Shown: positions 34,315 to 46,474 of the stretch, piece by piece
Layout of the letters: each line of letters begins with the position of its first letter
How positions within the stretch are numbered: the first letter of the stretch is position 1
Assembly: GCA_030762935.1 (NCBI GenBank)
Contig: CM060892.1
Coordinates: 88,648,327-88,712,326, forward strand
Source: Hymenopus coronatus
Taxonomy: Eukaryota > Arthropoda > Insecta > Mantodea > Hymenopodidae
Reading direction: 5' to 3'
DNA: 64,000 nt
Program-made: the position numbers and the translations under genes
The notes under the pieces: model-generated
What the model saw: only the letters and a program-made list of their open reading frames with translations
What the model was told of the DNA's origin: nothing
Database searches by the model: none

Positions 34315-34645
34315 TTATGCTGTGGGGTTGGGCCGTTCGCCTCCCACATAGGTGCCCAGTTTCGATCCCAAGCGCCGCATGTGGGATTTGTGGAGGACGA
34401 AACTGTGTCTGGACTAGTTTTCTCCGGGTTCTCCGGTTTGCCCTGCCACTCTTTCCTACAACTGCTCCATCACCTCCTATCCTATTATCCATTTCATATC
34501 ATCCACTTCCTCACGCTTATGTCTGGCTACGGGCTGACCATTGTTCTAGGTTCTCCATTCTTCGTTATGTGTCGCTAGTTCCCCGACAGACTTCTGATCC
34601 CTATACAGCCAGTTCTATATACGGGGTGGGCAAGGTGACTTTAAA
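34315..34645 (+). mobile_element. tRNA-derived SINE, family S1
   Basis: It begins at GGTTGGGCCGTTCGCCTCCC with box B-like GTTTCGATCCC. The family blocks follow: CATGTGGGATTTGTGGAGG, TTTTCTCCGGG, CTGCTCCATCACC, ATCATCCACTTCCTCACGC and TATGTCTGGC. It is closest to the copy at 54.95 kb. Confidence 0.75.
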
Positions 34646-34999
34646 AACATAATACTATTAATAAGTAAATATGTCCACAAAATATTTGAATCAAACTATA
34701 TTTAAGAATAAGGATTTAGAGTTAACACCTATGCTTACATTTATAATTTTTAAAGTAGTGTAGTCTAAAACTTTCTATTTTTTTATTCAAAACTTGCACT
34801 TTTTGTTTTTTTGTTATTTTATATTATTTAATATTTTGCATACCAGGAGACACAACTGTCTATTGATGCGTGCAGATATTCTTGTGGGCATTAAGAGAGT
34901 TGCGGAATCAACGGGATTATTTCAAGTTAAAACCTGCCAGTGGGAACTAACTTGAACGACCTTACCTTCGTTTTAACCCTCTTGCTTTTCAATGGATAT
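34646..34999. other. AT-rich spacer
   Basis: AT-rich to about 34850, then gradually GC-richer. No gene or repeat recognised. Confidence 0.4.
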
Positions 35000-35750
35000 G
35001 GTGAGCGGATCGCCAGGCGTATGTTGGATACGTTCATTACATCCTCCAAATTTTCCGATCCACTATTTCCTCTCTTTCAGGGTTGAAGGACTGGCTGGTG
35101 GCTTGCACTTTGTAAAACATTATCTAGCGTTGTCGTCGAGAAGTCTCGTTTTGAGTTTCCTCTGGTGGTCCGCCAGGAGGCTCGGAGATCGTAAGTAGGG
35201 CCCTGGCGCTTCGGTGGTGTTCCATCTGTAGCTTGTGCCCGTAGTCATTCCGATCTAGTTGCCCTTCAGGTCTCTCAACTAATAACTCCCTCTCTGGGGT
35301 CACGTAAGAGTCAAAGGGCCACAAGGGCTTGCGCCCTCTACTTTTTCAGTGCGCTGAGGGCTCCAACCATGTCTAATTGTAATCCTAATCAGCTGAACAT
35401 ACGTGGATATGAACCTATGCACTGCTCTCACTGCACCGGGTGGCTCAGGCGGTTTCTCTGTAACTGGTATTCGGGATGTCCGTTTTCGCTCCCCGGCTGC
35501 CATCTAGTAAAACTGATAGGAACTTCCGTGCGTATCTGTGCCTGGCTCTGTCTGCTCCTGAGGGCTGGCCTGTGGTTTCCATCTAATCATACCTTCCTCC
35601 AGGGGGTGGTGGGCCGCAATAGTTCAACTTGGTTGCAGTTGCTGAGGTATCCCCCGTCGCTAGAATACTCATACCTCAAGGACTTTCTTCAATAGGTGGA
35701 CATCAAAGACACCCAGTCTGCCCAGCTATCACCAGACGACTCCAAGTAAC
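35000..35750. other. GC-rich island, unidentified
   Basis: About 700 bp of balanced to GC-rich sequence with many CpGs, standing out from the flanks. It has open frames on both strands, including 108 codons at 35369-35695 (plus) and 67 codons at 35300-35503 (minus). GGGTGGCTCAGGCGG at about 35440 resembles a tRNA box A, but no box B follows at the right distance. It could be the 5' part of a non-LTR element, a composite SINE or a host exon region. I cannot decide between these. Confidence 0.35.
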
Positions 35751-35825
35751 AAGTAAACAGATATGCTGGATTAAGTAATTATTTTTCTACACTGGCCGTG
35801 TGTAGGACAAGAGTTTGAAAAGTAA

Positions 35826-36080
35826 AGTCAGACTGAAAAATTCAATGACAGCCGGAGTTTGAACCACGTAACTCCTGATCTCAGTCCAATTACTCTAGCC
35901 ACTGAGTTACCATGGCAACATGACGCGGTTTTCCTCGCGTTTTCCCGGTAAATCACACAAGGAGATCTCAAATTATTTTGAGATGACGTACCTCAATAGC
36001 GACTTACATGTCTTAAAGTCAGCGCTTCATAGTTTTCAACCGACTATTACGTCAATCACTGTGAAATATCCGTCAGTCCT
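35826..36080 (-). mobile_element. tRNA-derived SINE, family S2
   Basis: On the minus strand, TGGTAACTCAGTGGC-type box A, box B GGTTCAAACTCCGGC, then TCATTGAATTTTTCAGTC. The body includes GTCATCTCAAAATAATTTG. The copy is single, with no opposing partner. Confidence 0.7.
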
Positions 36081-36984
36081 TGCCTGAATCCCTAGAGAAA
36101 AACAAGAGTGGGGGGTTATCTACGCATCTACGTGCATTACAGGCACCTGAACGCTGTTTTCCAGAGTATTTCTTCTTAATGCAAAATAACAACGCGCTAA
36201 GCATTCTCACGAATGTTCGTGTTTCACAATGTAAGTTCTGAAGTCGGTATACTGACCACTGTACAAAATCCCAAAATACAAAAAGAAGTGTTCTTTATTG
36301 TAGACAAATGAAGGTGACGATATTTACATTTAATATATTAATTTGTTTAATGACATTGTAATATTAGAATGCCTTAATAAATACAAAGGTCGATTAATAT
36401 GTCGGAAATAAATATTCTCCCTAATTTAAGTAACTCAATCTTTGAATTATGAGCTGTGCTGTGAATGTCACTATTAGCAGGTAGTGAAGTATGAGTCTTA
36501 TCTAGTTATAAATTAATCAAGAATTTGCATATAAATATATGTTTTAATCAACGTTTCATAAACAATAATTTTTCACATATGTTACATTTAAGAATTATAT
36601 TAAAATAGTATTATTTTTACTCTGTATATTCGCATATTTCGAGGTTTTGTCGAAAAATATATATATAATTGTTTTTTACATATAACTCAATATATTGGCA
36701 TTCTTCTATCTTCATAGTTTCTTTACAATATTGCAACTCAAGAAATATAAGTGAAAAATAGGTTGAAATCCTGAAAAAATACTGAAAAACAATTTTAAAA
36801 AGACCATGTAGAATGGATTCCAACGAAAATTTTTCTCAAACATTTAAAATGTGTCTCACTAAAATCCAGGGCTTGACTAAATACAGAAAGAAGTGTCTAT
36901 GTTAAAAGGACATCCAAGTTGTCAATTAACAGTTGAACTCTCTAAAGTTAAATTTCTTAAATGTTCCCCAATAACAAGTTGGTA
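36081..36984. other. Unrecognised AT-rich spacer
   Basis: Very AT-rich with TA runs at 36655-36667. No gene or repeat family recognised. Confidence 0.45.
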
Positions 36985-37230
36985 TCTTGGATAGGAGAGT
37001 CAGAATGAAACATTCAATACCATAGCCGGGATTTAAATCACGGATCACCTGATTTCCGTTCAGTTGCTCTGACTTTTGAGCCACCATCACAATGAGATGT
37101 CAAATAATTTTGAGATGTCAATCCTCAATGGCAACTTACAAGCATAAGTGCTTAAGTTGGGATTTATAGTCAACCATGTATTGCGTAATTTAATGTAAAT
37201 TAATTATTTTTTCACATTATTGAAAGTACG
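36985..37230 (-). mobile_element. tRNA-derived SINE, family S2 (diverged)
   Basis: On the minus strand: box B region GATTTAAATCCCGGCTATGG, then TATTGAATGTTTCATTCTG. The body has GACATCTCAAAATTATTTG and AAGTTGCCATTGAGG. About 30 bp of the central body (the CCGGGAAAACATG block) is deleted. Confidence 0.65.
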
Positions 37231-37475
37231 CTTATATTGAATGATCATTTTTAGTATACAAGCTTCTAATAACGGGTGAGTGCTGGTCTTTCACATGAGA
37301 AAACTTGTGTATTGTTAATTTAAACTTACTCGCTGAATTACAGACTGGAGCCCAAACATTCTCAATTTAGATAAATAAATCAATTAATCCAACAGAATAT
37401 TACTGAACTATTTAACAGATATTAATTTTCATTAAATAAATGAACAACTCATAAAATAATGAATGTTATGAAGGT

Positions 37476-39060
37476 TCAAAACCTCTCAACACACTTCAGC
37501 CTATGGCCACCATTTTTTGAGGAATGATTATTAACAGGATCATTGTACCTTCTCACTATGGGGTAGGTAGTTCTCTGGATGATGTAAGGGCAACCCAACT
37601 GGTCTCCTACTTTTAGCAAAAACAGGTGATTTTTCGTTTCTTCCCATTCAGGACTCTTTATAAGTCATATTACTAGAGCATTTAGACAACTGACATCCAT
37701 CATATTACAGAATAGTCACTGGCCACCTAAGTGTTCCTCTGCAGGTTGTACACTCCTTAGCCATCTTATGCACAGTTTTATTGTACTGTAGGATAATTTA
37801 TGGTTTGAGGTTTTTGTCTTCTCCCGAGCATGAGTTATCATGATGCTGACTTGATAGTAGTACAACACAGTCATTTTCCCTTGGTACATAGAACACTGGA
37901 GTCATCTGATCTTTAAATTGAAAGAAAAATTAATGAAGTTCGCTTCTTTACATACTGTGAAGTCTCTAGAATATTGGGCTTATTTTTCGTAAGGATTAGG
38001 TTCTTAGTTAGGATATACTTCTCCAAATTGCAGCTAGTGAAAAGTTGTCTGTCAATTATGCCTCTACTAGTTCCATGGATAGATCTTGTACAACCCTCAT
38101 TCCGTGGTTTTTCTCTGGAGTATCACCAGGTTTTTTCGCAAGATACACTTGAATACTGATGGAGTAAAATGTCTCTGTCTCTGCTGCCACCCAGAGTTTT
38201 ACTCTGTACTTTGCAGGTTTTATATTTATGAACACTTTGAAAGGACAGCGTCCATAAAAAGGTACCGGTTACTCATCGATGGTAATGTATTCAGTAGGAA
38301 AGTATGCACCACTGAAGCTTAACATAAACATTTCAAGCACTTCTCTAAATCGGGCTAGTTTTTTATGTTCTCGCCGTTTACACCTAGTAATCTTATCATC
38401 AAAGCGTACACATCTAACAATTTGAAGAAATCTGTTTTGGGGCATAGTGATCGAAAATATTGGTCTGTAATTCAGGCTCTTTTTGGATCACAATACAAAA
38501 GGGGAATCTATGTGTTTCTTCAAAACGCCACACAGAATTTAAAGTCCAATAAAAGGAATAGTTCTATGTTTGAAACATTCTTCGATGTTTCTTTTCTACC
38601 ACTGAACACATTTTTGCCTTCTTCGTCGGTATATTTACAAATCAAGTCTAACATTTCATCCGTTAGAAAAAGCCTCAGAATATCAGACACACTATCAACA
38701 TTGCCACTATAAGCCGTAAGACCAGATTTCTCAGTCACAATATTGTGCTGCAGACTTTTTACAGGCGGAGGAAAATTTTTCCATTTTTGGAAGTATAAAT
38801 GGTTTGATTTCCTTGTAAATTACTTTCATAAATATATGTATATATTTCGACACTAGATATATCATCACAATTTTGTTGTTCTCCATCAAGGTTATCCTCT
38901 TCAGAATCTGAATGTTCGGCAGGTACATAGTTGCATCATCTAACCTAATTTAAAATCTAATTCTGAATCGGTATGTGTGCAAGGTTTCATTAACTATTGT
39001 ATGCAATTTCTCTGTGCCTTCTGTAATAGTTAGATCTATTTTTCGACTGCAAGGATGCAT
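37476..39060 (-). pseudogene. piggyBac-family transposase, near full-length pseudogene
   Basis: A DDE transposase of the piggyBac superfamily, read on the minus strand. An acidic N-terminal region (YVPAEHSDSEEDNLDGE, about 38930-38880) leads to a DEMLDLICKYTDEEGK block and RFLQIVRCVRFDDKITR at about 38430. Next is YITIDE at about 38280, holding the first catalytic Asp, followed directly by a stop and VPFYGRCPFKVFINIKPAKY. Then come VYLAKKPGDTPEKNHGMRVV, RQLFTSCNLEKYIL (the CDNFFTS block with its catalytic Asp changed), a rearranged middle, DVSCLNALVI, and C-terminal FLLKVGDQLGCPYIIQR ending at 37476. Its ~528 codons are close to the usual ~560-600. Frameshifts, stops and lost catalytic residues make it inactive. 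TTAA-flanked terminal repeats were not identified. Confidence 0.85.
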
Positions 39061-40984
39061 GGACATGATTATAACTAACACACACCATAGAACTTCTCTC
39101 ACTTGTAGCTGTGTACAAACTTAAGAGAAAAGGAATTAATATTCCACAACAAACTCATTTAAAAACTTTAAATTTCATTACATTGTTAACTGATTACAAT
39201 CGATTGTTGTTAGTACGAACGAATATCAAACCAGTAATGGTCGAGAATTAAATTACACATCTGTTTTAATTAAGGAAGCATATTTTACTGAGTGGGGTTC
39301 TATATATATATATATGTCAATCATTTTTGACATACGTATTAGGCATAGCAAACGTTATAGCACTTTTGAATTCGATAATTGTAGTTAATCGTAAAAAAAA
39401 TTAAACTGGGGTAAAAAGTGGACCCCAATAGTAATCAGAGGATTAAATATAAGTACCTTTTTCCCCCACTTACCAAAATTTATTCAATTTGTTACACTAA
39501 ATTATTTTTAGTATTTATGGTTCTGATCATGATTTTGTAAAGTTGTGTGTACTTTTAACTTCCAACAAGACAACTTATATGGCAAAATTCTTTGAAATAC
39601 TTGAAATGCTATATAGTTAATAATATTCAATTTATTAAAATTGAGTATTTCTAAGTTAAGGTGACCAAACTGTGAACGTTTTAAATTCAATGTTTCTTAA
39701 GCAATTTCGTTTCACCTGTTTACCACATACCTTTATTGTTATGATTAATTAATTCACATATTTTGAGACAGTTGCAACCAGTAGTTTATGAGAAAAATTT
39801 ATGTTTGTTCTTTTAACTACTCTACCAAAAAGGTTCATTGCACTTGAATTTTCAAAAATTTGAAACGAAACTTCAAATTTACATTCCAGGAATATAACTT
39901 TCAAATTATCGGATGAGTTTCAAATTAATTAAATATTACGGCCAGACAAGAATTGATAAAGTATTCAATCATACTTTTTCATTATTTTTGTGGTTTAATT
40001 AATATTACTAATACATAATTAATTTTACTAAGAAAATTAATTCGATAAGTTCTATTTATTATGACATTAAGGTTCTCTGGTAAAAACAATAAAGTAATTG
40101 TTTGAAATGTGCACCAAAACGAGCATTTTGAACATTTAAACACGCCTTTTAATATTTGAGGTGTCATTTCTTAAGATTAAAATTTTCATTTAAAAGGTCA
40201 TACGATAGGTGTTTAAATTGCAAGTTTCTGAAAATATATTCCGCATATTAATCTACAAGACCACAGTATATTAATGTCTAAATTCCAATAATCAATGTTT
40301 TCAAGAATTTTGGTAATCTTTCACAGGTTGTTTCCTTTAAAGTAAACCACCTTAGAAAGAAGCCAAAAAATGAATATTTATAGACCAAGTAAATATAAGG
40401 GTAATTTTAATTCGTTACTTCATATTTTCAATGCTTTTGAGCATATTAATTGCATATTTTAATATTTATGTTCATATTACAAGCATAATTTTAGTACATA
40501 TACATTTTCGGACTGGTTATGGATCAAGAATCTGGCGAGATGTAACTTTTGGACTTGATAACCAAAATGAAGCAGTATCTGTAAGGGAGGTTTGAATGTG
40601 ACTGTGGTGAAAAAAGAGGTATTCATTTCATAGATGGTGAAGCGGGTGGTATTCGTAGCAACATAATGTTGTTAGCTTTACACTAGGAATGTTGTAGGAT
40701 TTATTGCGCTCTGTAATAATTTTCTCGTAAGTATTAGTAGTGCTAATGCCTATTTTGTACCAATATATGTTATCTTGTTTGTTGATTTATTTTACTTACT
40801 TCCTAATCCTGGGTTATCTTACACCTGTTACATTTTGCTTTAATAGTTATGTTTTTATTTATTTATTAACCTGTTTCATTCCTTAAGGGCTGTTGGCAGG
40901 GTAGCTCGAAAAGGTTCATTAAGGAAGCTAATCCTAAGGAAAATACATTTTACTCTTGTTCTATACAATACATAATTCAAAATT
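39061..40984. other. Unrecognised AT-rich interval
   Basis: Contains a TA run at 39302-39315 next to a small hairpin (ATGTCAA, six-base loop, TTGACAT). Otherwise no gene or repeat match. Confidence 0.45.
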
Positions 40985-41815
40985 TACACTCTTCACTTTC
41001 TCTTCATGTACTATGCACATAGTGTAAAGAAAAGGTATTGTATTCCACCGAAAAATTAGATGTCGAAATTTCGCTGGAAATACGTTTACAGGTCCGTTAA
41101 GTCCAAAAAAGACATGTTTATAAAAGGTCCACGTGTGTGCGCGTGCGTGTGTGTGCGTGTATGTAGTATAGCTCAAAATACCGTTAAATATCAAGCTTGG
41201 TATTTAAGTATAGTGTCTCCCAAGTATACGACATAAAGATTTTCAATAAAATTATCCCACCACAAACTACCCTTTACATGGAACAATTGTTGAACATTTT
41301 GTGTTCCTCAAAAATATCTTTGATGATTTTAATTAACATACCTATATTAAAGATATTTATATCAGAAATAAAATGTATATCTTGAATTTTCTGGGAACAG
41401 TTACTAAAGTCTCTTTGTTTTTAGATGAATTTCGTTGAATTTTGCAAAATCGGTGAACCGTATGAGATAGATAAAACTTACTACACAAAAAATATAGATC
41501 TCGTCAAGACACACAACTTATGCCGAATACATTTTTGTTATAGAGTTGGCCGTTTAAGTTTTATTCATTTCAGTTTAAACTAAGTAACATTTCTCAAACT
41601 GGGTCTGTCTTGTTTTACGCAATGAAAAGGGAACTGGACTTGAATGATTTGGCTTTCTATTTAGCGTATATTCCCTTATTTCTATTCTGCTTGCAAGGAC
41701 TCAAGTAACAAGCCTAATTCTGCTAATGCTTGTGTGGATTAGTATGATGTAAATAATAGAATATTGTTTCTAAGAGTATTTTGTTTGAAGTACAGTTAGA
41801 GAAGAGTTTTACACT
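40985..41815 (-). mobile_element. FB repeat, single reverse unit
   Basis: Full length from CACTTTCTCTTCATGTACTA (hairpin, partly collapsed) through GTATTGTATTCCACC, a mixed GT/GC tract at 41130-41165, CTACCCTTTACATGG, CTTGAATTTTCTGGGAACAG and GAACCGTATGAGATAG to CAGTTAGAGAAGAG. Confidence 0.8.
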
Positions 41816-42174
41816 AAACTTTTGAAATCCGTTCTTATATTACTCTGTCTCTGTCCCTTTTATATAAAAAATATTATCTGCTTTCTTCTTTCCACGTTCT
41901 GTGTCTTTTGAAAATCTCCAACACAAATGTCCACTTTCTGCTTAAGATAATCTGTTATACATTCTTTCAATGTGATCTCCACATTTCCATTAGGAGCTCT
42001 ACCATGGTAATTGCCTCTCCGATTCCCATTCTGTTCATAGTCTCCTCATTAATTTCTCCTTTTTTAATGACCAATAATTTGACAAAGTCCTGTTTTTAAG
42101 AATTTTAATTAGAGGTGTATTAATTTCATTATGTGCTAATTATGAATAGGATCATGAATTATTCCACTACTTAT
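41816..42174. other. Unrecognised spacer
   Basis: No gene or repeat family recognised. Confidence 0.4.
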
Positions 42175-42665
42175 AGTGGTTTCCTCTCCATTTTTCGTTG
42201 ACATATCTGGCTCATTCTCTTCACTTTATCTCTTAACGATTAAGTTTGACTATCATACAGTAGAACTGGTATTTCACATCTCTTTAATAGCTCATCAGTG
42301 TGTCTTCCATTAGTATGCAGTTCATGCTCCAAATTTTTTCCACGCCTGGCCAATTCTTCTCTTAAATACTTTTTCAGTATTCATTTGAAACGATAAAGCT
42401 TGGCGAGGTAGTTATATTCCTGTACATATTCAAGTTGTTCATCGGTTATACAGACTGATTCATCTGTGTAATCTGACATTAACTTTGACTTTCTGTAATT
42501 CATTTTAAATCCAGATTATAAGCTTTCTCTGTCTAGGTCGTGTGGCATGTGTTGCAATTTCCTTTTCCTTTATGCTTTGACAATATCACCTGTGAACCTC
42601 AGTCAAGTTGAAGGTTTTCCATCAATATTAATTTCGTATTTGTATTCCCAATCTAGATTACTGAG
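42175..42665 (-). pseudogene. Non-LTR reverse transcriptase relic
   Basis: The minus strand, with several frame changes, reads EINIDGKPST, then NYRKSKLMSDYTDESVCI, DEQLEYVQEYNYLAKLYRF, a KxGRHTDELLKRCEIPVLLYDSQ block and MSQICQRKMER. The succession K(T/S)K-M, LEYVxEYxYLxxL, CxIPVLxYxxQ, then Q-RKMER follows the RT-thumb and connection region of a common insect jockey-like LINE group. The catalytic RT blocks would lie at higher coordinates but are not recognisable. It is truncated and dead. Confidence 0.55.
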
Positions 42666-43824
42666 CCTAAAGCCTACTAAAGTATTAAACGAATCCAAAC
42701 ATTCGCCAAAATAGAAAAGACAAAATTATAATAGGAAGCTATACTTTCATCTCTCCCTCCACTACTTAGCTTACACGACGTTGCACGACCTGCTTTTAAA
42801 CTTGAATGACGATTTAATTAATTTAATTTATCTTTATTTCCTCTTTATTAATTTAATGTAAAATTACGTCCCGGATTTTGTAGTGAACCCCGTAGTACCA
42901 ACACTTTGGTGCCTAGGGTCAGAAGCCTATTGGAGGAGTCAACGAACATTTAACCAAAGAATCAGGAATCAGTCCCTAGTCAGACAAGAGAGAGAGGAAG
43001 CGCATACTATGAATGGAGGTGAAATACAAAAAGAAAAGATAATGTCGGATAATTTGGTGGAATGGATGGCACAAAAAACCTAAGGAATCCCCTACCCCAG
43101 GGTGAGCTTTACTCTTGAGCCCTTAAAATCGTAATTTCATAGAACCTGACTGACTATTCCCTGATACTCATGCAAAAAGATATGAAATTCGCTGATCTAT
43201 CTACTCCATGCATCAGACATTTTACTCGATCAAAAAGGTGTGGTTTTTGTGATGACATTACTCTGATTCAAGCTGCGGCCTATGTTTTTTATTATTACAC
43301 TGGAACACAGAATTTTTGCATTATATATCACATTGAAAATCACAGTTGAAAGAGGTAACACCTAGAATCTCGCCCCTCCCAATGGAGGTTTGGTGTCTTC
43401 AACCCCCGGAAAGAACGGATGAAATGAAGAAACCATAGTACTCGAATGGACTGTAGGCTGGCCAGATAAAAATGACGTACAAATCTCCCAAATAGCTCCA
43501 GATTGACCGGGTCACAAGAGTGTCGCTCTATGACTCCCTCTAGCGGGAACGGGGAACACAACCCTGCAGTGGAGGTGCCACAGGCCGAGAAGAATTTCAA
43601 GTGGCAAACTTGTGAGATCTCTCATATGGTGTTAATGTTTAGCAACTCATAGGAAGAGGAAGAGACATTTTTGTTTGTGACTTTTATCATATATAATCAC
43701 GTTAAAACTCGTGGAAGTGCGTTCATTACACATTTTTGCAGATAAAATGAGAAATGTCGAATACAGTCTTAAACGAGTAAAATGTTTTAAGATACCTTCC
43801 ATTTCGTAAAGTCTATAAACATTG
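42666..43824. other. Unrecognised interval with two short open frames
   Basis: Frames of 66 codons (plus, 42883-43083) and 86 codons (minus, 43340-43600) lie in less AT-rich sequence. Neither resembles a known family, and neither has clear splice sites. Confidence 0.35.
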
Positions 43825-44405
43825 AAAATTTCAAAAGAAAAATAAGGAATACCTCGGAAACTGTTAAATAAAAATATTGGAATAATTGTGTGTTTTAATA
43901 TACACAGATTTATAAGATTTTGTCTACTTTTGGGGTTTAAAAGTTATGCAAAAGTCATTCAGAATGAAGATAATTTCATATCTATTTCCAGAAAATTTAA
44001 GATTTAAGCTTCACATGTCATTAAAATATTATTTATGATATTTTAATCAAAACTGTTTGAGCCATTTTAAGAAAATAAAATATTTTGAAAGTCTTCCATT
44101 AAAACGTGGTTTGGGAGCAGGGAGAGGATTTTCTTGAAAATCCTTATGTTGTATCTCTGGAATACGTTAAACTTAAATACCAGGTTTGTAATAACGCGAA
44201 TTTTACTTTTAAGTTATACTGTTCACTAACACCTCGTGCCCAGACGCGAGTGTGGTTCTTGCTAAAAATCCATGTGTTCCATTCAATTGAATTTCTCTAC
44301 TTATTCTGTGACAAACTGGTCTTACAAAAGCTTATCTTTCCATCTATTTCATGCCAATCAAGAAAAACATTAACAGATACCTTTATTGTATTTAGGACTT
44401 CACTT
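43825..44405 (+). mobile_element. FB repeat, partial forward unit followed by a second unit start
   Basis: Positions 43825-44262 cover the middle of the unit (AATAAGGAATACCTCGG, TATTTCCAGAAAATTTAAG, TTTTCTTGAAAATCC, CTTAAATACCAGG). At GCTA-AAAATCCATGTGTTCC a new forward unit begins and runs only to about 44405. The junction lies where the unit would normally read ctaaaaatgc after the CA tract. Confidence 0.7.
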
Positions 44406-44719
44406 TGAAGAAAGCTTACTTTAACGGAATTGTCAGACCTCAAGTCAAAATTAGATAACAAACTTCTATCTCTCTCCCTCTCTCTCGTTCAGTCTTGACC
44501 CTTGGCCCTTTTAGGTGATATTTTGCCTTAACCCATTTCCCGCTTCACGGAATTCTAATTTCTGCACGACAAGAAGCATGGAAGGGCCGCGTTGTTACAA
44601 CTTTTCTGTGGTTTAGGGAAAATAACGAAAAGGAAGAATGTAAGCAGCTAAAACTTGCAGAGAGGGAATTGGATGCGGTCCGGCCCTCAGCAAGTGGACA
44701 CCTTCCTTTTCTCCTCCCC

Positions 44720-44937
44720 TGCGTTCATTTGTCTTCCAGCTCTGTCTTATGTGGCGCAACGGCGACTGCGGCCACCGAGACCTCCGACCCTTCCATGTCC
44801 CTGGAATGTCCGAGCAAACAGATTTCTCGCTCCCTTTTGTGTTGTTAAAATTCTTCCGCAACACAATCATAGTTCCAGAGATTGCAAGAGAGAAGAAATT
44901 GGATTCATCTTTCCTGACGCCTTTCCTTCAGATGTAA
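44720..44937 (+). CDS. Candidate exon with a good splice-acceptor context
   Basis: A pyrimidine-rich tract ending TTCATTTGTCTTCCAG is followed by a GC-richer open frame of about 67 codons (LCLMWRNGDCGHRDLRPFHV and on to FLTPFLQM). A 116-codon frame overlaps it in another phase (44655-45005), and an 85-codon frame on the minus strand, so phase is uncertain. The protein is not recognised. Confidence 0.2.
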
Positions 44938-45005
44938 TGGAGCAACAGGAAGCAATTTCCTTTGCCTTCATCTCGATGTCTTTGCCCCCAAAGAGGGGAA
45001 AATAA

Positions 45006-46209
45006 ATGAAATGAAGCAGATAAGCTGAACATCTTAAATCAAGAATAAATTACAGTTCTGATATAACTTTAGTTTTAGCTATGCGTCAGTAGAAAACAGG
45101 CGTTTTACTTCGAAATACTTGTTTGTGCGGAAGGAAGTAATGTGCTGGATAAATTTTACTACATTTATGTTGCACAAAATATTATGATTTAGTTATTAAT
45201 ACTCCAGTTAATGTTACTTTAACTTATACATTACTATTAAATTCTCAGCTTCGTTCCTGTTGTAATACTAATACCTGGATTACGTTTAACTTTGCTTAAC
45301 GTGACGGCCGTAACGTGAAATGAAATACAGCTAAACTGGAGACTTTAACTTAACGTTACAGTAATCACTCTTAATTGGTAGTTTTTGTTACGGCTTGAGG
45401 CAGTTCTGATGGCTTCATGAAGGTGTAAATAATTAAGAAGATAATGTAAATAACTGTATGTAATAATAGAAATAAAATTATATTATTAAGGGATGTTAGC
45501 ATAAGCTTACTTATAAGAGAGAAGATACAGTTAAGGTTTTTGGGAACAACAGCCAAGGAATTGGGGTAAGATGTATTAAAAGACATTATTGATTGAGTCT
45601 AAAAAAAAAAAAGACAACGCAAGAGTTAGGGGTAAGGAGATGAAAGATACAGAGAGTTAGCAGCCTAAGTTAAATAGTAGGACAGCTTCTATTGGCTCAT
45701 GAAAAGAGAAGCTACTGGGAGCGGGAATTAAAGTCAATTATAACATAGTTTAATCCTTAGGCAGAACAGGGTGTTCGAATAAATTCTACAGAGACGCAGT
45801 TTTCAACACAGTTTGTTTTCATTTACTATACAGTGCAATCGTTCTCCCCCAGTATTTCGGTATTACAAATTACTTACGTAAGAATCGCAATATACGAAAT
45901 CTAAGTTTCTCGTGCAAATGAACGCTTAATAGTGTCAGCTATGATCTCACAGAAATATAACATGTACATAGACAATGAAATATCTTGGCAAAAGTTTAAA
46001 TATACTGATGAAACAAAAAGTTATTGTTTAATATTTAAAACAGTTCCTGCAATATAAAAATAATCAGAGAAAACGAGGAGTAGGAGGACATGCCGATGCT
46101 TCTCGCCAATAGATTCTAATATTATCATGTGGCGTCACTTTAAGTAATGGGAAGGAAAAGTTTGACACTCCAATATTTCAATGACTCCAATATCGACAGC
46201 ATTTAAAAT
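45006..46209. other. Unrecognised spacer
   Basis: AT-rich, with an A run at 45602-45611. No gene or repeat family recognised. Confidence 0.4.
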
Positions 46210-46355
46210 ATTTAACTCTCTCTTTAGTCTACTATATTCCCTTATTTCCTTTCTATTTATAAGAAACTGTGTGATCTCGATTACCATTATGTAGATAAAA
46301 TTAAATATAATTTGTTTGCAGAAAAGATATAGAAAGTCATGTGATTTGTTAGAAA
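46210..46355 (-). mobile_element. FB repeat, reverse terminal fragment
   Basis: CTTTAGTCTACTATATTCCC, TTATTTCCTTTCTATTTATA, then GATATAGAAAGTCATGTG: the last ~145 bp of a reverse FB unit. Confidence 0.6.
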
Positions 46356-46474
46356 ATATTGTGCATCTGATAATGGTGTCATATGAAACAACCTCAATCT
46401 TATTTAACAGTTATTTTACTTAAATTATTTTAAATAATGTGTATAGCTTTTAACTGGTCGGTCAGTATAAATTT

